64,000 nucleotides of DNA, from contig OX463850.1 of the NCBI GenBank assembly GCA_949825065.1, positions 436,501 to 500,500 on the forward strand. Direction: 5' to 3'. The position numbers and the translations under genes are program-made. The notes under the pieces are model-generated. The model had not been told where the DNA came from, made no database searches, and saw only the letters and a list, made by a program, of their open reading frames with translations. Each line of letters opens with the position of its first letter. The first letter of the stretch is position 1. Of this stretch, positions 22,653 through 34,924 are shown in pieces. This DNA comes from Odontocerum albicorne. Lineage: Eukaryota; Arthropoda; Insecta; Trichoptera; Odontoceridae.

Positions 22653-23384
22653 ATAAACTTTTACATTTAAAATGTGATAACCTACAATAAATGAAACAAT
22701 TTAAGTGCTGACACACACCAAACAGTGTAATTCAAAGAGATATCTTTATATTGTGTGGATCTAGATGTATTTTGTCCCAATAAGTATTTACCCTAGACCT
22801 AGACCACTCCTACCTACTGTTAGATTTGCCCACCATACTCGAGCTCATACACCATCGGATAGGGATGCTGGAGGGTGGTCCAGTTAACAGTGATCTGCTA
22901 GGTTAAACAGAGAAGGGAGTGTAGGGTAAAATGTTTGAACCGAAGGGGAGCACTGTAAAAACACAAGGAAGCCATTTCAAACAAATTTCGTTGTAATTTA
23001 TTTTCTTTTAGATCACGATTTATTTTCAGCACTGTCCAATATTTAATCTAATTTTAGAGGGTCAAATCAAAACATAACAATTCTCGTAACTTCCAACAAA
23101 GAACATAAGTTTGAAAATTCTAAAATTTTAAATATTATACTTCGGTCTTTCAGTGGAACCTGAAAGTGAAACCTTATTGCTGCTTGGCAATTTTTCAACA
23201 TCTTTAAAAGCTTCATATAATAAATCTGACTGATTCCCACAAAAACGTTTTTTATACAGATTTTAAACATGAAAAACTGGTTATACTTTCATTCAAAATA
23301 GGCCTGTTTTTGTTATTTTAGTATTTCAGAAAAATAAAAATGTACGGTTTTGTAGGTTGTGGGGTCCTTTATTACACATTTATT
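22653..23384. other. Unassigned stretch
   Basis: Slightly GC-richer between 22800 and 22960. No repeat match and no coding call. Confidence 0.35.
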
Positions 23385-23572
23385 CTAGCTCCGTGGCCTA
23401 TTTGGCAAGACACTACTCATTCAATCCGGGGTTGCGGGTTTATTTTCCGTTGATAGCCGTTTTTTTAAGGTATTAGTTTGATTTTTACTTCTGGTCTCTT
23501 TAACATATTTTAGGTTTGGTCTTTTGGGTTCAGTTTGTCGTAAGATATTGCCACATGAAAATGAACATATTA
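23385..23572 (+). mobile_element. SINE-A copy
   Basis: Head agctccgtggcctatttggc, B-box region ggttgcgggtttattttccg, body with gtaagatattgccacatg. The tail is replaced by the head of the next SINE. Confidence 0.75.
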
Positions 23573-23885
23573 CAACCTCCGTAGCCAAATTGATAAGATA
23601 CCTATCTTCTAACCCGGAGTTTGCGGATTCGATTCCCGCTGATACCAAGTTTTTTTTTAAAGAAAAAAAAGAGTTATTCATTCTGGTTTTCACTTAAGGC
23701 CTCGTAAACATATTTCTACATGTGCTGTATACCTACAAAGAAAGTGCTATACATGATTCGCTCGGGCGCTGTTATAGCTGCTAGACGTGATTTGTTTAAT
23801 AATAGTGAGTTGAAGTCCCGAGTTTGAGCACCCTTGAAGAGAGTTTGCTCTCAAAACGGCGCTATATAAAATTGTCCGTTAAATT
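23573..23885 (+). mobile_element. Dimeric SINE (SINE-A head + Repeat-C unit)
   Basis: Starts with acctccgtagccaaattgat and the B-box gcggattcgattcccgct. After caaagaaagtgctatacatg it passes into a second tRNA-like unit: ttcgctcgggcgctgttata, gctgctagacgtgattt, gagttgaagtcccgag, ending in cggcgctatataaa. The same junction occurs at 46.9 kb. Confidence 0.8.
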
Positions 23886-24072
23886 TGAACATGAGTTTGA
23901 ACTGTATACAACGAAAGTGTAATACAAAACAATATAATACATCGTAATGTAATTTTCTTCCCCTATATAAATTCTTTGTACACTAATTTCTCAAAGATTT
24001 CGCCTTTTTACTGTGTGGAACTCCATATTAGATTTTCTTACAATAAATTAATGTTTTGCTCCACTAATTATA

Positions 24073-24760
24073 TTAACCCTTCCTGTCCTGTGATGTGTAA
24101 CTAGTACACATTGCTTCTAAAAACTTTAATATCTAAAATCTGAACCCAGTATTTACTATAAATACTCCAATAATAAATACTGGGTTCAGACTTTAGGTAT
24201 TCCTCCGTATTACACTTACGCATTGAATGAAAAAATAATATTAATAACAATTAGCAATTATCGGCCACATCAGAGATATTTTGTGAAAATCGGGAATAAA
24301 TTCACCAATACAATCAAACGTTTGCCAGTGTGTGACGTAGGTATATTCGTTCTAAAAACCGCTATGGGTGAGGAAGCGACGCTATTCACGTCTCACTCTC
24401 ACTCCACTTCGGTATACGAGAACGCAAGAAATAAAATCTCAGTTCGCAGTTGTTTCTTCCTTCGAGGTATAACATACACAGTGTTAGTGTTCTGAGTCCC
24501 GTCTCAGTAGCTCGCGGGCATCCATATGAAGTGATCTCTGCGCCCGTTTTGTGAATGTCGGTCGATGTTTTTTCATGTTTTCAGCAATTAAATTTCAATC
24601 ATTATCACTTTTGACTACAAATTTAATTAATTTAAGCGATTGGCTATGAATATTCTTATTTTTCCGGTTTTAATAAGCTCATTTTTACATGTTTATTGAT
24701 GTATATTGAATACACAGCATCGGAAAGCGCGATTTTTTTAGCACCGGAATGGAAAGGTAA
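24073..24760 (+). mobile_element. piggyBac-like non-autonomous element, nearly complete
   Basis: Left end TTAA + cccttcctgtcctgtg + atgtgtaactagtacacat. Right end, read inward on minus, is ttacctttccattccggtgc then an A-run, cgcgctttccg and a palindromic atgtgta/tacacat region. The right TTAA has lost one T. The left subterminal palindrome sits directly behind the terminal repeat and the right one about 30 bp further in, the asymmetry known for piggyBac. No transposase is present. Confidence 0.85.
24223..24495 (+). other. Open frame conserved between piggyBac-like copies
   Basis: A 90-codon frame starting MNEKIILITISNYR, with QRYFVKIGNKFTNTIKR and TAMGEEATLFTSHSHSTSVY. The homologous frame is intact in the copy at 43 kb and broken in the one at 3.7 kb. 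No signal peptide, membrane segment or known domain. It may simply be sequence that stayed open by chance in young copies. Confidence 0.4.
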
Positions 24761-25444
24761 TCTCCACTACACGTGTTTCTACCTAATATTCCCAGACTCC
24801 TTTCAGCTGATTCCACCTGGAGAGAGCCTCGGGATAGTAAATGTAAACACGGGTAGCGGAGAATAATAAAATTAGTGGAATGACAAAGTAATTTATTGTT
24901 AAATATTCTTACTTTGTACAGTATTTACGAAATATTTCATTTTGTTACGGGTTGAATCTTTGTATTTCCTATGTTGAATTGTGATTTAATTGCATTGCTG
25001 CATTCTGCGTAGTGAATGCAATCAAGTTATTACTAATCCTTTCAGCCAACTCAGAAATAAGTCTGCAGCAATAATTTGGATTCACTTGAATAGTGTGATT
25101 GCTGAAATGGATCTTCTTACACAATAAAAATACGTGATATTATTTATTACATTTCGACAATGCCACTTCCCAATGGCAGATTCAACATATAATGAGACAA
25201 CTGATCCACACATGCATCCGATTCCCGCTACAGTGGAATGCAATCAGCAGAAAGCTGTCCGATGAGTGATGCAACCCGATATGATAATGCAATGGCAAAC
25301 ATACACAGGCGGGGAGCGCAGTGCGAAAGATAAACTGCCACAAAGGCTATTCGAATTCCGTAAAGGAATCTTTTTATTACCAGAGTGAGTGAGAGATATG
25401 AGGGATATCAGATTGACAAAATAAAATAATAATAATACGCTTCA
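24761..25444. other. Unassigned stretch
   Basis: GC-richer parts around 24780-24860 and 25190-25340. No repeat match, no coding signature. Confidence 0.35.
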
Positions 25445-25602
25445 TCCATTGATAACTATCAAGGTTCATGGTGTTGATAACTATCAAGGTTCATGGTGTT
25501 GATAACTATCAAGGTTCATGGTGTTGATAACTATCAAGGTTCATGGTGTTGATAACTATCAAGGTTCATGGTGTTGATAACTATCAAGGTTCATGGTGTT
25601 GG
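25445..25602. repeat. 25-bp minisatellite, 6 copies
   Basis: Unit ttgataactatcaaggttca + tggtg, copies virtually identical, so recently expanded. The unit contains the short palindrome gataactatc. Confidence 0.92.
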
Positions 25603-25734
25603 CTGACGAGAATAATAAAAGATGTTTCCGAACATATTAAAAGGAATATAAAGGATCTTTCGGATTGAGCGGTTTTTTAATTCAATTTTTTTAAATTCTA
25701 GAATAAAACACACAATTTGCTTTGATTTAAAACT

Positions 25735-25985
25735 TTTTTTTATTTATGTATGACATTTAAACACAAAAAAACAATATCCGCCAAATGTCCACCTCTTGCA
25801 GCTCCACAGACGTCCACTCTTTTATCAAAATTTTCGATGACATTTTGGCATAATTGCGGTTCTAACTCACCAATAACGCGAATAATTTCGTCCTTCAGCT
25901 TAGGGATTGATTGGAGTCACGTAAAACCTAGCTTAGCATCTAACGAAGCACTTTGATGTGGCCTCGGCCTAACTAACAACTGGTA
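25735..25985 (-). pseudogene. DDE transposase C-terminal fragment (mariner/Tc1-related)
   Basis: The minus strand reads LQSIPKLKDEIIRVIGELEP, then QLCQNVIENFDKRVDVCGAA and RGGHLADIVF, ending at a stop near 25747. This is the usual C-terminus of insect mariner/Tc1-superfamily transposases of the type ending RGGHLxDIIF. A TGA replaces the codon before LQSIP, the catalytic domain is missing and no terminal repeats were found. Dead remnant. Confidence 0.65.
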
Positions 25986-26230
25986 CTTATGACTTGCCGT
26001 ACACACCTCTCTCGCACCCTACTATGAGACGTACTAACTAAGAAGTGGTACTTATGACTTGCCGTACACACCTCTCTCGCACCCAACTATGAGACGTACT
26101 AACTAAGAAGTGGTACTTATGACTTGCCGTACACACCTCTCTCGCACCCTACTATGAGACGTACTACCTAAGAAGTGATACTTATGACTTACCGTACACA
26201 CCTCTCACGCACCATTTTGTGAGACGTCCC
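25970..26230. repeat. 65-bp tandem repeat, 4 copies
   Basis: Units with tggtacttatgacttgccgt and acacacctctctcgcaccc; the key word recurs at 25981, 26046, 26111 and 26176, an exact 65-bp period. The last unit is the most diverged. Confidence 0.92.
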
Positions 26231-26324
26231 AACTATACAATCAAATAAGGACTTTTACATATCTCTTCAATGATAAAATGTTTTTCTTTGTAACTCATAA
26301 TTTCTTCTCCTTTCCCATCTTGCT

Positions 26325-26800
26325 CCTCTAAATCTGCTAAGACGATAGTTCATAACAGTATTATAGTAGAACCTTTGGTATGTGGGAGTAAAACGCTGGC
26401 GTGTAAAATACTGTAATGAGCTGAATAAATACTGTAGAAATGCGCACACTGAGAAAAATACTGGAGAAAATGTGTGACAGAATACGGAATGAATTGATCA
26501 GGGATGAATGTAAACTAAGACTGATGTGTTAAGTAAGTTGAAAAAAGAGAATTCTAAGAAGATTTGCGAATGCTAGGAAGAATGATTGAATAAAGTCTAA
26601 CAAAACAAATGTATAGTGCAAATGCATGTGAAAGGCATGATAGAGAACAAGAGTATGAAAGATATGATTGAATCAATGGATGATAATTTGAAAGAAAGAA
26701 ATATAAAAAAAATATATGAAAGTGTTTGAATATAGAAGATGCGGAAGATAATCTATCCTATCTGTCAACCCAAACATGGAAACGGCGTAATGGTATGTAC
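26325..26800 (+). mobile_element. LINE 3' fragment (family 1), longer copy
   Basis: Covers the RT C-terminal region from the YGSETW-like block (ctttggtatgtgggagtaaa) through the KQIYSANA, DQSMDDNLK and tail blocks (aatctatcctatctgtcaac). Many frame breaks. Useful as an uninterrupted reference for the copy at 11.7-12.6 kb. Confidence 0.7.
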
Positions 26801-26869
26801 ATATATGAAGAGTAAAACTCATAAACCACTCAAGAGCCAAAAAATACGTAGAGTTATAAGAAAAAAATA

Positions 26870-26960
26870 CTGTGCGGTATTTGAGTAAACTGCTTGTGGA
26901 GATGTGCCCAGTGACATTTGAGTAAACTGCTTGTGGATATGTGCCCAGTGACATTTTTGG
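26870..26960. repeat. 54-bp tandem duplication
   Basis: tttgagtaaactgcttgtgg followed by agatgtgcccagtgaca occurs twice in succession with one substitution. Confidence 0.85.
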
Positions 26961-27229
26961 TTGTAAAACAGGATCACTTTTAGTTTGAATTCACATATGG
27001 TAATATATATGCCATTTATGGGTATATTATCGGTTGTTGATAGACTGTTTTTCCATAAAAAAAATCAAAATATGGTTATGTGGTTTATGAGTGTTTAACT
27101 CTTTATATACTCGTATGTGCGAGTATCTTCCCCTTTCACAAATCGCGTGTTATTTTCAAATATTTGGTTTTACTAATATGTTCGAAGATTTTGCAGACTG
27201 TTTTACACTAGTTTAAAATACTTTACGAA
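26961..27229. other. Unassigned AT-rich stretch
   Basis: Contains one TACTCGTA octamer followed by a gcgagtat half-match (27108-27126). No coding signature. Confidence 0.4.
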
Positions 27230-27410
27230 ACTGTTGCTGTATCGAATTTGCTTAAATCATGGCCGACGTTTCGAAGGCGTTACAAACCTTCATCCTCATA
27301 TTCGAAAATAGTTTTTAAGACATCGTGCTGATCATGAAGGCTGGAACGCCTTCGAAACAGCCACCATTTAACCCTTATCAACACGGTAACAACTCCTAAG
27401 AACATTTTGT
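27230..27410. mobile_element. Fold-back repeat of the cgacgtttcgaa family
   Basis: Arms at 27265-27293 (gacgtttcgaaggcgtt + acaaaccttcat) and 27334-27358 (atgaaggctggaacgccttc) are imperfect inverted repeats. Related sequences lie near 49.8, 59.7 and 60.6 kb. Confidence 0.65.
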
Positions 27411-27517
27411 TTTCATATTTTTATTGATTTAAGTATGTGAATGTGTTTTTATAGCGTTTAACCTTTCTCAGAGCAATTGTCATGAATCTGCGAAACTCTT
27501 TTCTAGTTTGTTAGAAG

Positions 27518-27625
27518 ACATTGCTTTACAATAATAAACTCTTTTCTAGTTTGTTAGAAGACATTGCTTTACAGTAATAAACTCTTTTCTAGTTTGTTAG
27601 AAGACATTGTTTTACAGTAATACAC
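27518..27625. repeat. 42-bp tandem repeat, 3 copies
   Basis: Units of actcttttctagtttgttag + aagacattgctttacagtaata, nearly identical. Confidence 0.9.
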
Positions 27626-27764
27626 TTGCTGTTTGTATGCTTCACAATACATTATCAAAATAAATAAATAGCGAAGTAGCTGGTATTAAACGAAAGGAAT
27701 AAAATAATCTGACATGTCATCAAGGTCAATGCAATTTAGAAAAAAAAAACTCAGTCATTCCGCT

Positions 27765-27995
27765 GTGCATGCTATTTTATTGGATAACGACGGAGTGGCC
27801 CTCCCCATCCCCTATGGTGCCCTCCCAGACCCACCGACAGCCCAATATTTACATTTCCACAGAACTTTTATTTGACAAGGCAAGTCGAGTTAAAAGCTCG
27901 CGATACTCGGCGTGGGTGGATAAAATAGCTTTACTATTTTGTGCGCTAGCCCATGCCGGGGTCGGGGCAACGAGAAGATATTCCCGGGAAATATT
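27765..27995. other. GC-richer island, unassigned
   Basis: Open frames exist on both strands because of composition (for example 27769-28197 plus, which runs on into the LINE tail). No domain recognised, not repeated here. Confidence 0.3.
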
Positions 27996-27997
27996 AA

Positions 27998-28640
27998 GTA
28001 CATACATGCATACATACATACCATCACGTCGTTTCGCTGTCGGGATAGGCAGAAAGGACAGAGCGCTAGACTTTTCTATCTCGACACTCAAATCCTTCGC
28101 CTTTCCTAAATCCATACTCTTCTCATACTGCTCCCTGACTTTGTACATTTCCTTCTTTCAAAATATCATACGCTTGATCCATCCATATTTTCCTTGATAT
28201 TCCTCTTCCACGCCTCTTTTTTTATTTTTTCTTGTAAAAGAATAGATCCACATTTAAGTCAGGCTTTCTTCGTTCATTCGTTCCACTTGCGCAACCCAAC
28301 TTAGAGTGTTCTTTTCATCTTTCTCAACATATCAGCCTTAAGTTCACACTCATCCCTAATCATTTCATTCCGTATTCATACATCATTACACTTTGTATTC
28401 TTCTCAGTGTACGCAATTCAACAGCATTTATTCGGCTTTTTCAGTCGTGTTGCATGTTCACGTTTCTTGTTGCATGTCCACGTTACACACCCATACATAT
28501 AAGTCGGTTTTATAATACTGCGAAATGTTAAGGAACACAAAATAAAAACGTTGATCGTATGATAAACGCGTTGATATCTCTCTGATTTGAGCTCCTTTGC
28601 TCGATTTCCGATTTTACAAATATTTAACATTTTTTATGAC
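27998..28640 (-). mobile_element. LINE 3' fragment (family 1), long copy
   Basis: The 3' end abuts an ATAC/ATGC microsatellite (27998-28021). The plus strand shows ccatcacgtcgtttcgctgt, gctgtcgggataggcagaaa, then cttgatccatccatattttc; upstream the minus strand reads YGCVTWTCNKKREHATRLKK. Contains the intact site ccttaagttcacactcatcc that is disrupted by a piggyBac-like element at 36.8 kb. Confidence 0.8.
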
Positions 28641-28699
28641 GATAATTTTGAAAATAGAGTTTAAATAATGATTATGAATTAATTTTCTTACCTGATATT

Positions 28700-28870
28700 T
28701 GGATTCTTAATTCGACCGAAGCCATAAGTATTCTTATACCCTCGATCACTAGGCGGAAAAGTGCATGTGTCGTTCGAGGAGAGTAGTACAGCGCGGGGCT
28801 CGAACCGACAACCTTCCGCACGGTAGTCCAGTGCGTTACTGCACGGTCATGCACCTCACCTCACAATACA
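28700..28870 (-). mobile_element. SINE-B copy (tRNA-derived)
   Basis: The minus strand has gtgcatgaccgtgcagtaac, gcactggactaccgtgcgga, aggttgtcggttcgagcccc and a tail with ttccgcctagtgatcgaggg and ttatggcttcggtc. Homologous to the plus-strand copy at 54.6 kb. B-box-like ggttcga is preserved. Confidence 0.8.
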
Positions 28871-29204
28871 ATCAAACTATAAATAATCAGCAGCACTTTC
28901 AATCATTTTTTATTAAATTTATTTTATTTTTTATTAAATTTATTTTAATGTCGGGTCGTCGAATATGCTCACTTTCGTCTACATGACATTCCATTTTGAA
29001 GGCTTGTAATCAAATAAAATAATATATGTAACGTAAAAACAAACACAATTTCTTGTAGAGCAAAAAAAATTCTTTCGAGTGACGTATAACCTTTACCATT
29101 TTGTTTTACTTTTGGTGCTCATTTTTAAATTTAGAAAAAAATCGGACACAACTTATGTTAACACCTAATATATGGTAGAATTCGGTTAAAATGGTTTAAC
29201 CAAG
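28871..29204. other. Unassigned AT-rich stretch
   Basis: A small duplication of tttattaaatttattttat at 28905-28948. No coding signature. Confidence 0.4.
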
Positions 29205-29214
29205 CCACAATGGT

Positions 29215-29405
29215 TAAAGATCTTCGTATCCTCGTTGGTAAGACGCCTGTCTTCCTCCCCGGGGGTTGCGATTATATGTGATATATTTATTATACGAATG
29301 ATTCTAGTTTGGTTATCACTAACAACCATTGTAACACGTTTCTGTTTGGCTGGAAAAGATTTCCACAAGGCAGAAAGTTCGACAGATAATACAATTAGAG
29401 TAACG
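29215..29405 (+). mobile_element. SINE-A copy, B-box degraded
   Basis: Head cctcgttggtaagacgcctg, tcttcctccccgggggttgc, then an altered B-box (gattatatgtg). Body with tttggctggaaaagatttcc and the tail agataatacaattagag. Confidence 0.7.
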
Positions 29406-29574
29406 ATTTGATTGAAAGTATTTTACTTTTTTTATAAATCAATATTTTATTTTGCTCACTTATTATAATAATTCTGTTTAACTATTATAGTTAAGTTGAA
29501 ATGATGATGTGATCGTTTTAAAAGTTTATTCATCAAAATGTTGAAAAAAAATACAGTTTTCAATTTTACATTAA

Positions 29575-29725
29575 CTTCATGTGGCCCTAAATCCAATACA
29601 GTCCGAAATCTGTCCCCGAGATCGACGCTTATCGCGGCCTTATCGGAGCACTTTATGGAAAAGCTCGCCCACCGCCTAATCATATATAATTTGCGCTCTC
29701 CGCTCTCTACCGCCACTCGGAGCTT
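29575..29725. other. GC-richer island, unassigned
   Basis: Contains ctgtccccgagatcgacgct, tatcgcggccttatcggagc and acgctctccgctctctaccg-like words. Not repeated in this window. A minus-strand 86-codon frame covers it without a recognisable domain. Confidence 0.3.
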
Positions 29726-29957
29726 TTTTTTTAGCTTTTTTACACAGCTTCTACTTTATGTGCTCCCGTTCAACTATTTCACTCAGCACGAATACCGTTA
29801 ATATAATATAATACACGTATGTGTTCGCTCGGTAAAAACTCTTTTCTAGGAACTGCAATGATTTTTCAGTTGCTTGTCAAAGCTACTTGTCACTGTATTA
29901 TTAAGTTCTACCTCGTATTTTGTTACTTTATCTATAGAACTTGGATATATTATATAT

Positions 29958-30115
29958 TTGATATAACCTTGCAGATTGAGTGCCATAAGGTAATCTCTTC
30001 CAACTAACCAGAACAATGTTTAATATGCCTTAAGTGAAAACCACACTGGAACATTTAAAAAAAAATGGATAACAACTAAAATTGAACCACAACAGGCCAC
30101 TGAGATCAGTCAATG
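29958..30115 (-). mobile_element. SINE-A copy, degraded
   Basis: Tail first: aaccttgcagattgagtgcc, aaggtaatctcttccaacta, cttaagtgaaaaccacactg; then the head complement with attgaaccaca and caggccactgagatc. Confidence 0.7.
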
Positions 30116-30317
30116 GTGTAACTAATAAATTAATCAGTAACGTGTGTATATTTACATATATTTTTATAATTATGCGAGCTATATTCTATACACGTTTTAT
30201 ACTTGTCTACTATACAATCTGTTTATACTCATCAATTCCTATTTCCCGATTTTGAAGTCATTTTTACAAAAGCATTCTTATTATTTATTCTTCAATTCTG
30301 CAGTGTATAATAATGAG

Positions 30318-30400
30318 GTGTTTATTACAAAGTGGCAATCTCTTTCAACCAACCGTACAATTGTTTTACAAACTTTTGAGTGAAAGATTAGAGATTTACA
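30318..30400 (-). mobile_element. SINE-A tail fragment
   Basis: gtttattacaaagtggcaat + ctctttcaaccaaccg, then cttttgagtgaaag. Head absent. Confidence 0.6.
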
Positions 30401-31100
<700 letters not shown>

Positions 31101-31333
31101 CGAAGCGCTTTTCCGTTACCTTCCCCGAAGGACGTTTTGCGGGTGTTAGCTTTCTTTCATTGTTCGAGATGTACAAAGTTCTCCTGGTGGTCAGAGATAA
31201 ATACCAGCGATGAAAATTAGACTTTTGGTAACATCTAGGTATAATAAATTTGCTGCAATTGAATATCAGTAAAGGAAAGCTTTGACCTGCCTTTACTGGC
31301 ACAGTAAACCCCCGTAGAAAACAAAACACAGGG

Positions 31334-31559
31334 CAGAGGTACTCGAACTTTTATCGAGGTGAGCCGATATACTCGTATATCTTTTAGTGTCACTCAGATA
31401 TCGGCTTAATTTTTTTAGTGGCTTCAAAATATTTTGAAAATATAGGTTTATCGAATCGAAAAAAAATTAAACACGTAAATACTTTAGACCTTACGCTATT
31501 CAAATACCGCCAGTCCACAAATCGGCACTGCTCCGTGGACCTCAATTTGAGCAAAACTG
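31334..31559. mobile_element. Possible hAT-like remnant
   Basis: Left end cagaggtactcgaactttta and the complement of the right end cagttttgctcaaattgagg align as imperfect inverted repeats (CAG...CTC.AA...GAGGT). The expected 8-bp duplication is not convincing (acacaggg versus ttctaggg). Confidence 0.4.
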
Positions 31560-32187
31560 TTCTAGGGTAGCCAAACTTCGAAGATTTCGGAAATTATATA
31601 ATTATATACATATCTGACATTTTTTCCTATCATTTGTCTCCTAAGAGTTTGTCTCCTCGAATGAATTAAACATGACCTACTCGTATTTAAGACGGTACAG
31701 TAGAGAACTTATTAATATTTATTTTAGGTTCAAACTAAATATGGAGGGCAGAAATATAAATAATGTATCTTTTATATTCCTGCAGTACGGTGATGAGAAT
31801 CTACCACAGTTAGAATAACACTGTAACTGCCAATTTATTAAAATGAGAAATTAGTTTTTTCCTTAATGTTCAGTGAAACCAGCGACTAAAGTAACATAAT
31901 GTGACTTTATTTCAAAATCCTATGAATTTATGTAATATTCTTGACATAGCTGCAGTAAAATTTAGATAAGTATTATTATTTCAGTGTGGGTTACGCAAAA
32001 GTATAGTTTAAGTCAATTTAGTTAAATATTATTATAAATATCAAAGGATCGTATGACTCATTTTGACTAAAACTGGGTTTTTAGAAACCCCGATTCCCTT
32101 TTATCCTATTTGGTCGGGTTTCGAGGTCGTCTATCATCCTATTTAAATTATCTTGAAAAATAAAAAAGGCATTTTAAATAGCGCAGC
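31560..32187. other. Unassigned AT-rich stretch
   Basis: No recognised feature apart from one TACTCGTA octamer near 31679. Confidence 0.4.
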
Positions 32188-32420
32188 ATATAGAGCAAAC
32201 TCTCCTCAAGGGCGCTCTAACTCGAGAATCGGTTGCACTATTATTGAAAGACTAAAAATATTAAGCAAAATATTTTTTTTATTGAATTAAAAGAAATAAA
32301 TAGCGGCTATGGTGGTAAAATTTAATACTTCCCAGCATCTGCCTTGTTTAAGAAACTAACCAAGGAAGAGGAACTTAAAAGAAAGATCTGTAGATCTTCA
32401 GAGATGGGATAATAAAACAT
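32188..32420 (-). mobile_element. Repeat-C copy
   Basis: agagcaaactctcctcaagg, gcgctctaactcgagaatcg, cactattattgaaagac, then cccagcatctgcctt and accaaggaagagg. Same block order as near 0.9 and 61 kb. Confidence 0.65.
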
Positions 32421-32634
32421 GCATATTAAGGTGTAGTGTAGTTAATCTTTATCTTGTTTACTACAACCATGAATACCTCAGTAGAACTGCACCCAAACCA
32501 CTTCCGAAGTTCTTCAGCAAGAGCTCAGAGTGCCAAGCCAAGAAGGCGTACTAACATAGTATAAAGACTAAATGTAAATAAAAGTAGTTTTAAATTTGCA
32601 AGTTTTTCTCACCTAAATAGTAAAATAAATATAT

Positions 32635-32745
32635 TTAGAAAAAAACATATTTGCTAAGAAAACCGTATGAAGCTAACCAAGGGAAAACGAACTACAAATA
32701 AACCTCAGGTAGACCAATGTGTGATATTAACACATTCGGCTTTAC
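32635..32745 (-). mobile_element. Repeat-C inner fragment
   Basis: Contains aaaacatatttgctaagaaa, accaagggaaaacgaactac and acacattcggcttta, matching the copy at 45.95-46.06 kb. Confidence 0.55.
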
Positions 32746-33145
32746 TATGGAGTGTAACATATATGTGTAGCGTTCATATTATGGAGTGTAGTATTATATA
32801 TCTGTGTAGCGTTCATATTATGGAGTGTAGTATTATATATCTGTGTAGTATTATGTATCTGTGTATCGTTCATATTACGGAGTGTAGTATATCTGTGTAG
32901 CGTTCATATTATGGAGTGTAGTATTATACAATATATCTGTGTAGCGTTCATATTATGGAGTGTACTATTATACCATATATCTGTGTAGCGTTCATATTAT
33001 GGAGTGTAGTATCATGTATCTGTGTAGCGTTCATATTACGGAGTGTAGTATATCTGTGTAGCGTTCATGTTATGAAATGTAGTATTATATATCTGTATAG
33101 CGTTCATATTATGGAGTGTAGTATATCTGTGTAGCGTTCATATGT
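32746..33145. repeat. Variable-length minisatellite, about 11 units
   Basis: Unit tatctgtgtagcgttcatat + tatggagtgtagtattata; units vary between about 27 and 46 bp because the gtattata linker is gained or lost. Confidence 0.88.
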
Positions 33146-33359
33146 AATCAAATACAAAAAGGGTTGTGTTTAAATGTTTCCTGCAACTGTGCACGCCACC
33201 CAGATCTCTAACACTCAGATGCAGACCTTTCCATGCCACGGGACTAGTAAATATTTCAGCACAAGGAATTAGATGATTTCGACTTTAAAAAGACTTTGTC
33301 TTAATATAGACTCTGTGAAGTGGTAGTGCGTTATAAGTAAAGCATTTCTGGAATAAGAA
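33146..33359. other. Unassigned stretch
   Basis: No recognised feature. Confidence 0.4.
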
Positions 33360-33580
33360 AATCACCGTCCGGGGTCAGCCAGGATCCGGTGTGGGGTGTG
33401 AGGTGAGGGCAGTGAGGTGTAGGGCCGGTCAGTTGTGGAGGTGGCGGAGGGTGTAATAACGGCCAATAAGTTCTTTGCCATGCCACTCTTTATGGGGTCG
33501 ATGTCACCCACATACTTGTGGCGTGCATGTCAAGCGGCTCGCGTAACCCTCGACCAGCGACAGGGTTGTCCAATTCATAA
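33360..33580. other. GC-rich island, unassigned
   Basis: G-rich plus strand (gtgtggggtgtgaggtgagg) followed by a more mixed part (catgtcaagcggctcgcgta). No protein recognised and no repeat match. Confidence 0.3.
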
Positions 33581-33895
33581 TATTACCACGGTTAATCATT
33601 AAGGATTACTATTTAAAAGTGATATTATTCTGAAGTTGTGTGACGGTCACATCACAAACTTTATTCTGTGCCCTTTTCAGTATCCACAAATAATAAAACA
33701 AAGGTATGAAGAAAAACTGAAACGCAGGCTTCACGTATATATTCAGTTTATTGATAAACTGTTGCGCTGTCTCTCATTCACTAAAAGCCCCATTTTCTTT
33801 GCAGATGCAGATCAATTGGCAGAAATGTATCCTTCCATGCTTGTTCAGATCTTTCAATAGTATATACTCGTAGGAGTCGTAGGTATTCATTAGTA

Positions 33896-34133
33896 CATCG
33901 TTTCTCAGCCTGTGGGTCGCGACCCCCAGGAGAGTTGAGGTAAGATATCAGGGTAGAAGCGAAAATGAATATAACTTGTCCAATAGAAATATTACTAACA
34001 TTTTCTGAATACAAACAACGCATTAATATTAAATAACTCCAAGTTCCAAGCAATTTTTGTACGACATATACGTTTTTATTTAATTTTTTTATACTTTTTG
34101 AGGTCCGTAAGCCTTAAAAGATGAGAAACAGAG
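33896..34133. mobile_element. Non-autonomous hAT-like element, degraded
   Basis: Left end gtttctcagcctgtgggtcg + cgacccc and right end gatgagaaacagag are typical hAT-MITE termini (gtttctcaacc type). Flanks cattagta and ccttaata agree at 6 of 8 positions, consistent with an aged 8-bp duplication. Confidence 0.65.
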
Positions 34134-34439
34134 CCTTAATATTTCAACTTAATACACAATATTTTATTGTTCAATTAGCGCAACTTTCTAACAATACTCC
34201 AAGCTTATAAAAAGTTATGTACCTAGGTAGTCCATTCTTAAAAATAACATTTAAGTATTTATCAAATACATTTGTTTCCAAGATACCCATTGCCTTGGAG
34301 TTTTTGTAGTTTTTTTTTATTTTACCACAAATATTATGTAGAACACTTTCCTTTACTAAGTTCCATATACAGTCACGGATATTGATGGGGACCAGCGAGT
34401 ACTTATAATGCGAAGTTACTTAAGACATTCAATGTACAT
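34134..34439. other. Unassigned AT-rich stretch
   Basis: No recognised feature. Confidence 0.4.
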
Positions 34440-34555
34440 ATCCTAAATACACACAAAGAATACAGATACTAAATACACACATAGAATACAAATACACATA
34501 TAGAATACAAATACACATATAGAATACAAATACGCACTTAAAATACAAAAAACTA
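34440..34555. repeat. About 20-bp tandem repeat
   Basis: Units of acacatatagaatacaaat with variation in length, about five copies. Confidence 0.85.
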
Positions 34556-34924
34556 CCTAACCCAACATTTTCCAGGATTGATCTATACTTTTTCTATGGT
34601 TAAAAAAGATCTATAATTAAAAAAGAGAACAAATTATGGGTTGGATCGATTTTGAATACCTAACATATGTATACGACCGATTATGAGTCAGTTAAATATG
34701 CAAAAAAAGATTGGTTAGAAGAAATTTCAAATGAACAATTGATCCACCAAATATACTCGTATGAATGCACGAAACGGTTATGTATTTTTAAACAAATCGC
34801 CAAATCATTAAAACCTTGCACAGATTTTAGTTTGACGCTTTTTTGTTCTGTTTATAAATTTAAAAACAAAGTATATATATTATATGTTATTGATATAGGT
34901 ATAAAAATTGTCCTCTCCGTCAAT

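Noticed and set aside
27769..28197. 142-codon plus-strand frame
   Set aside because: Second half is the antisense of a LINE tail; first half only reflects a GC-richer island.
31334..31559. Confident hAT call
   Set aside because: Inverted ends are plausible but the target duplication is not supported, so it is listed only as possible.
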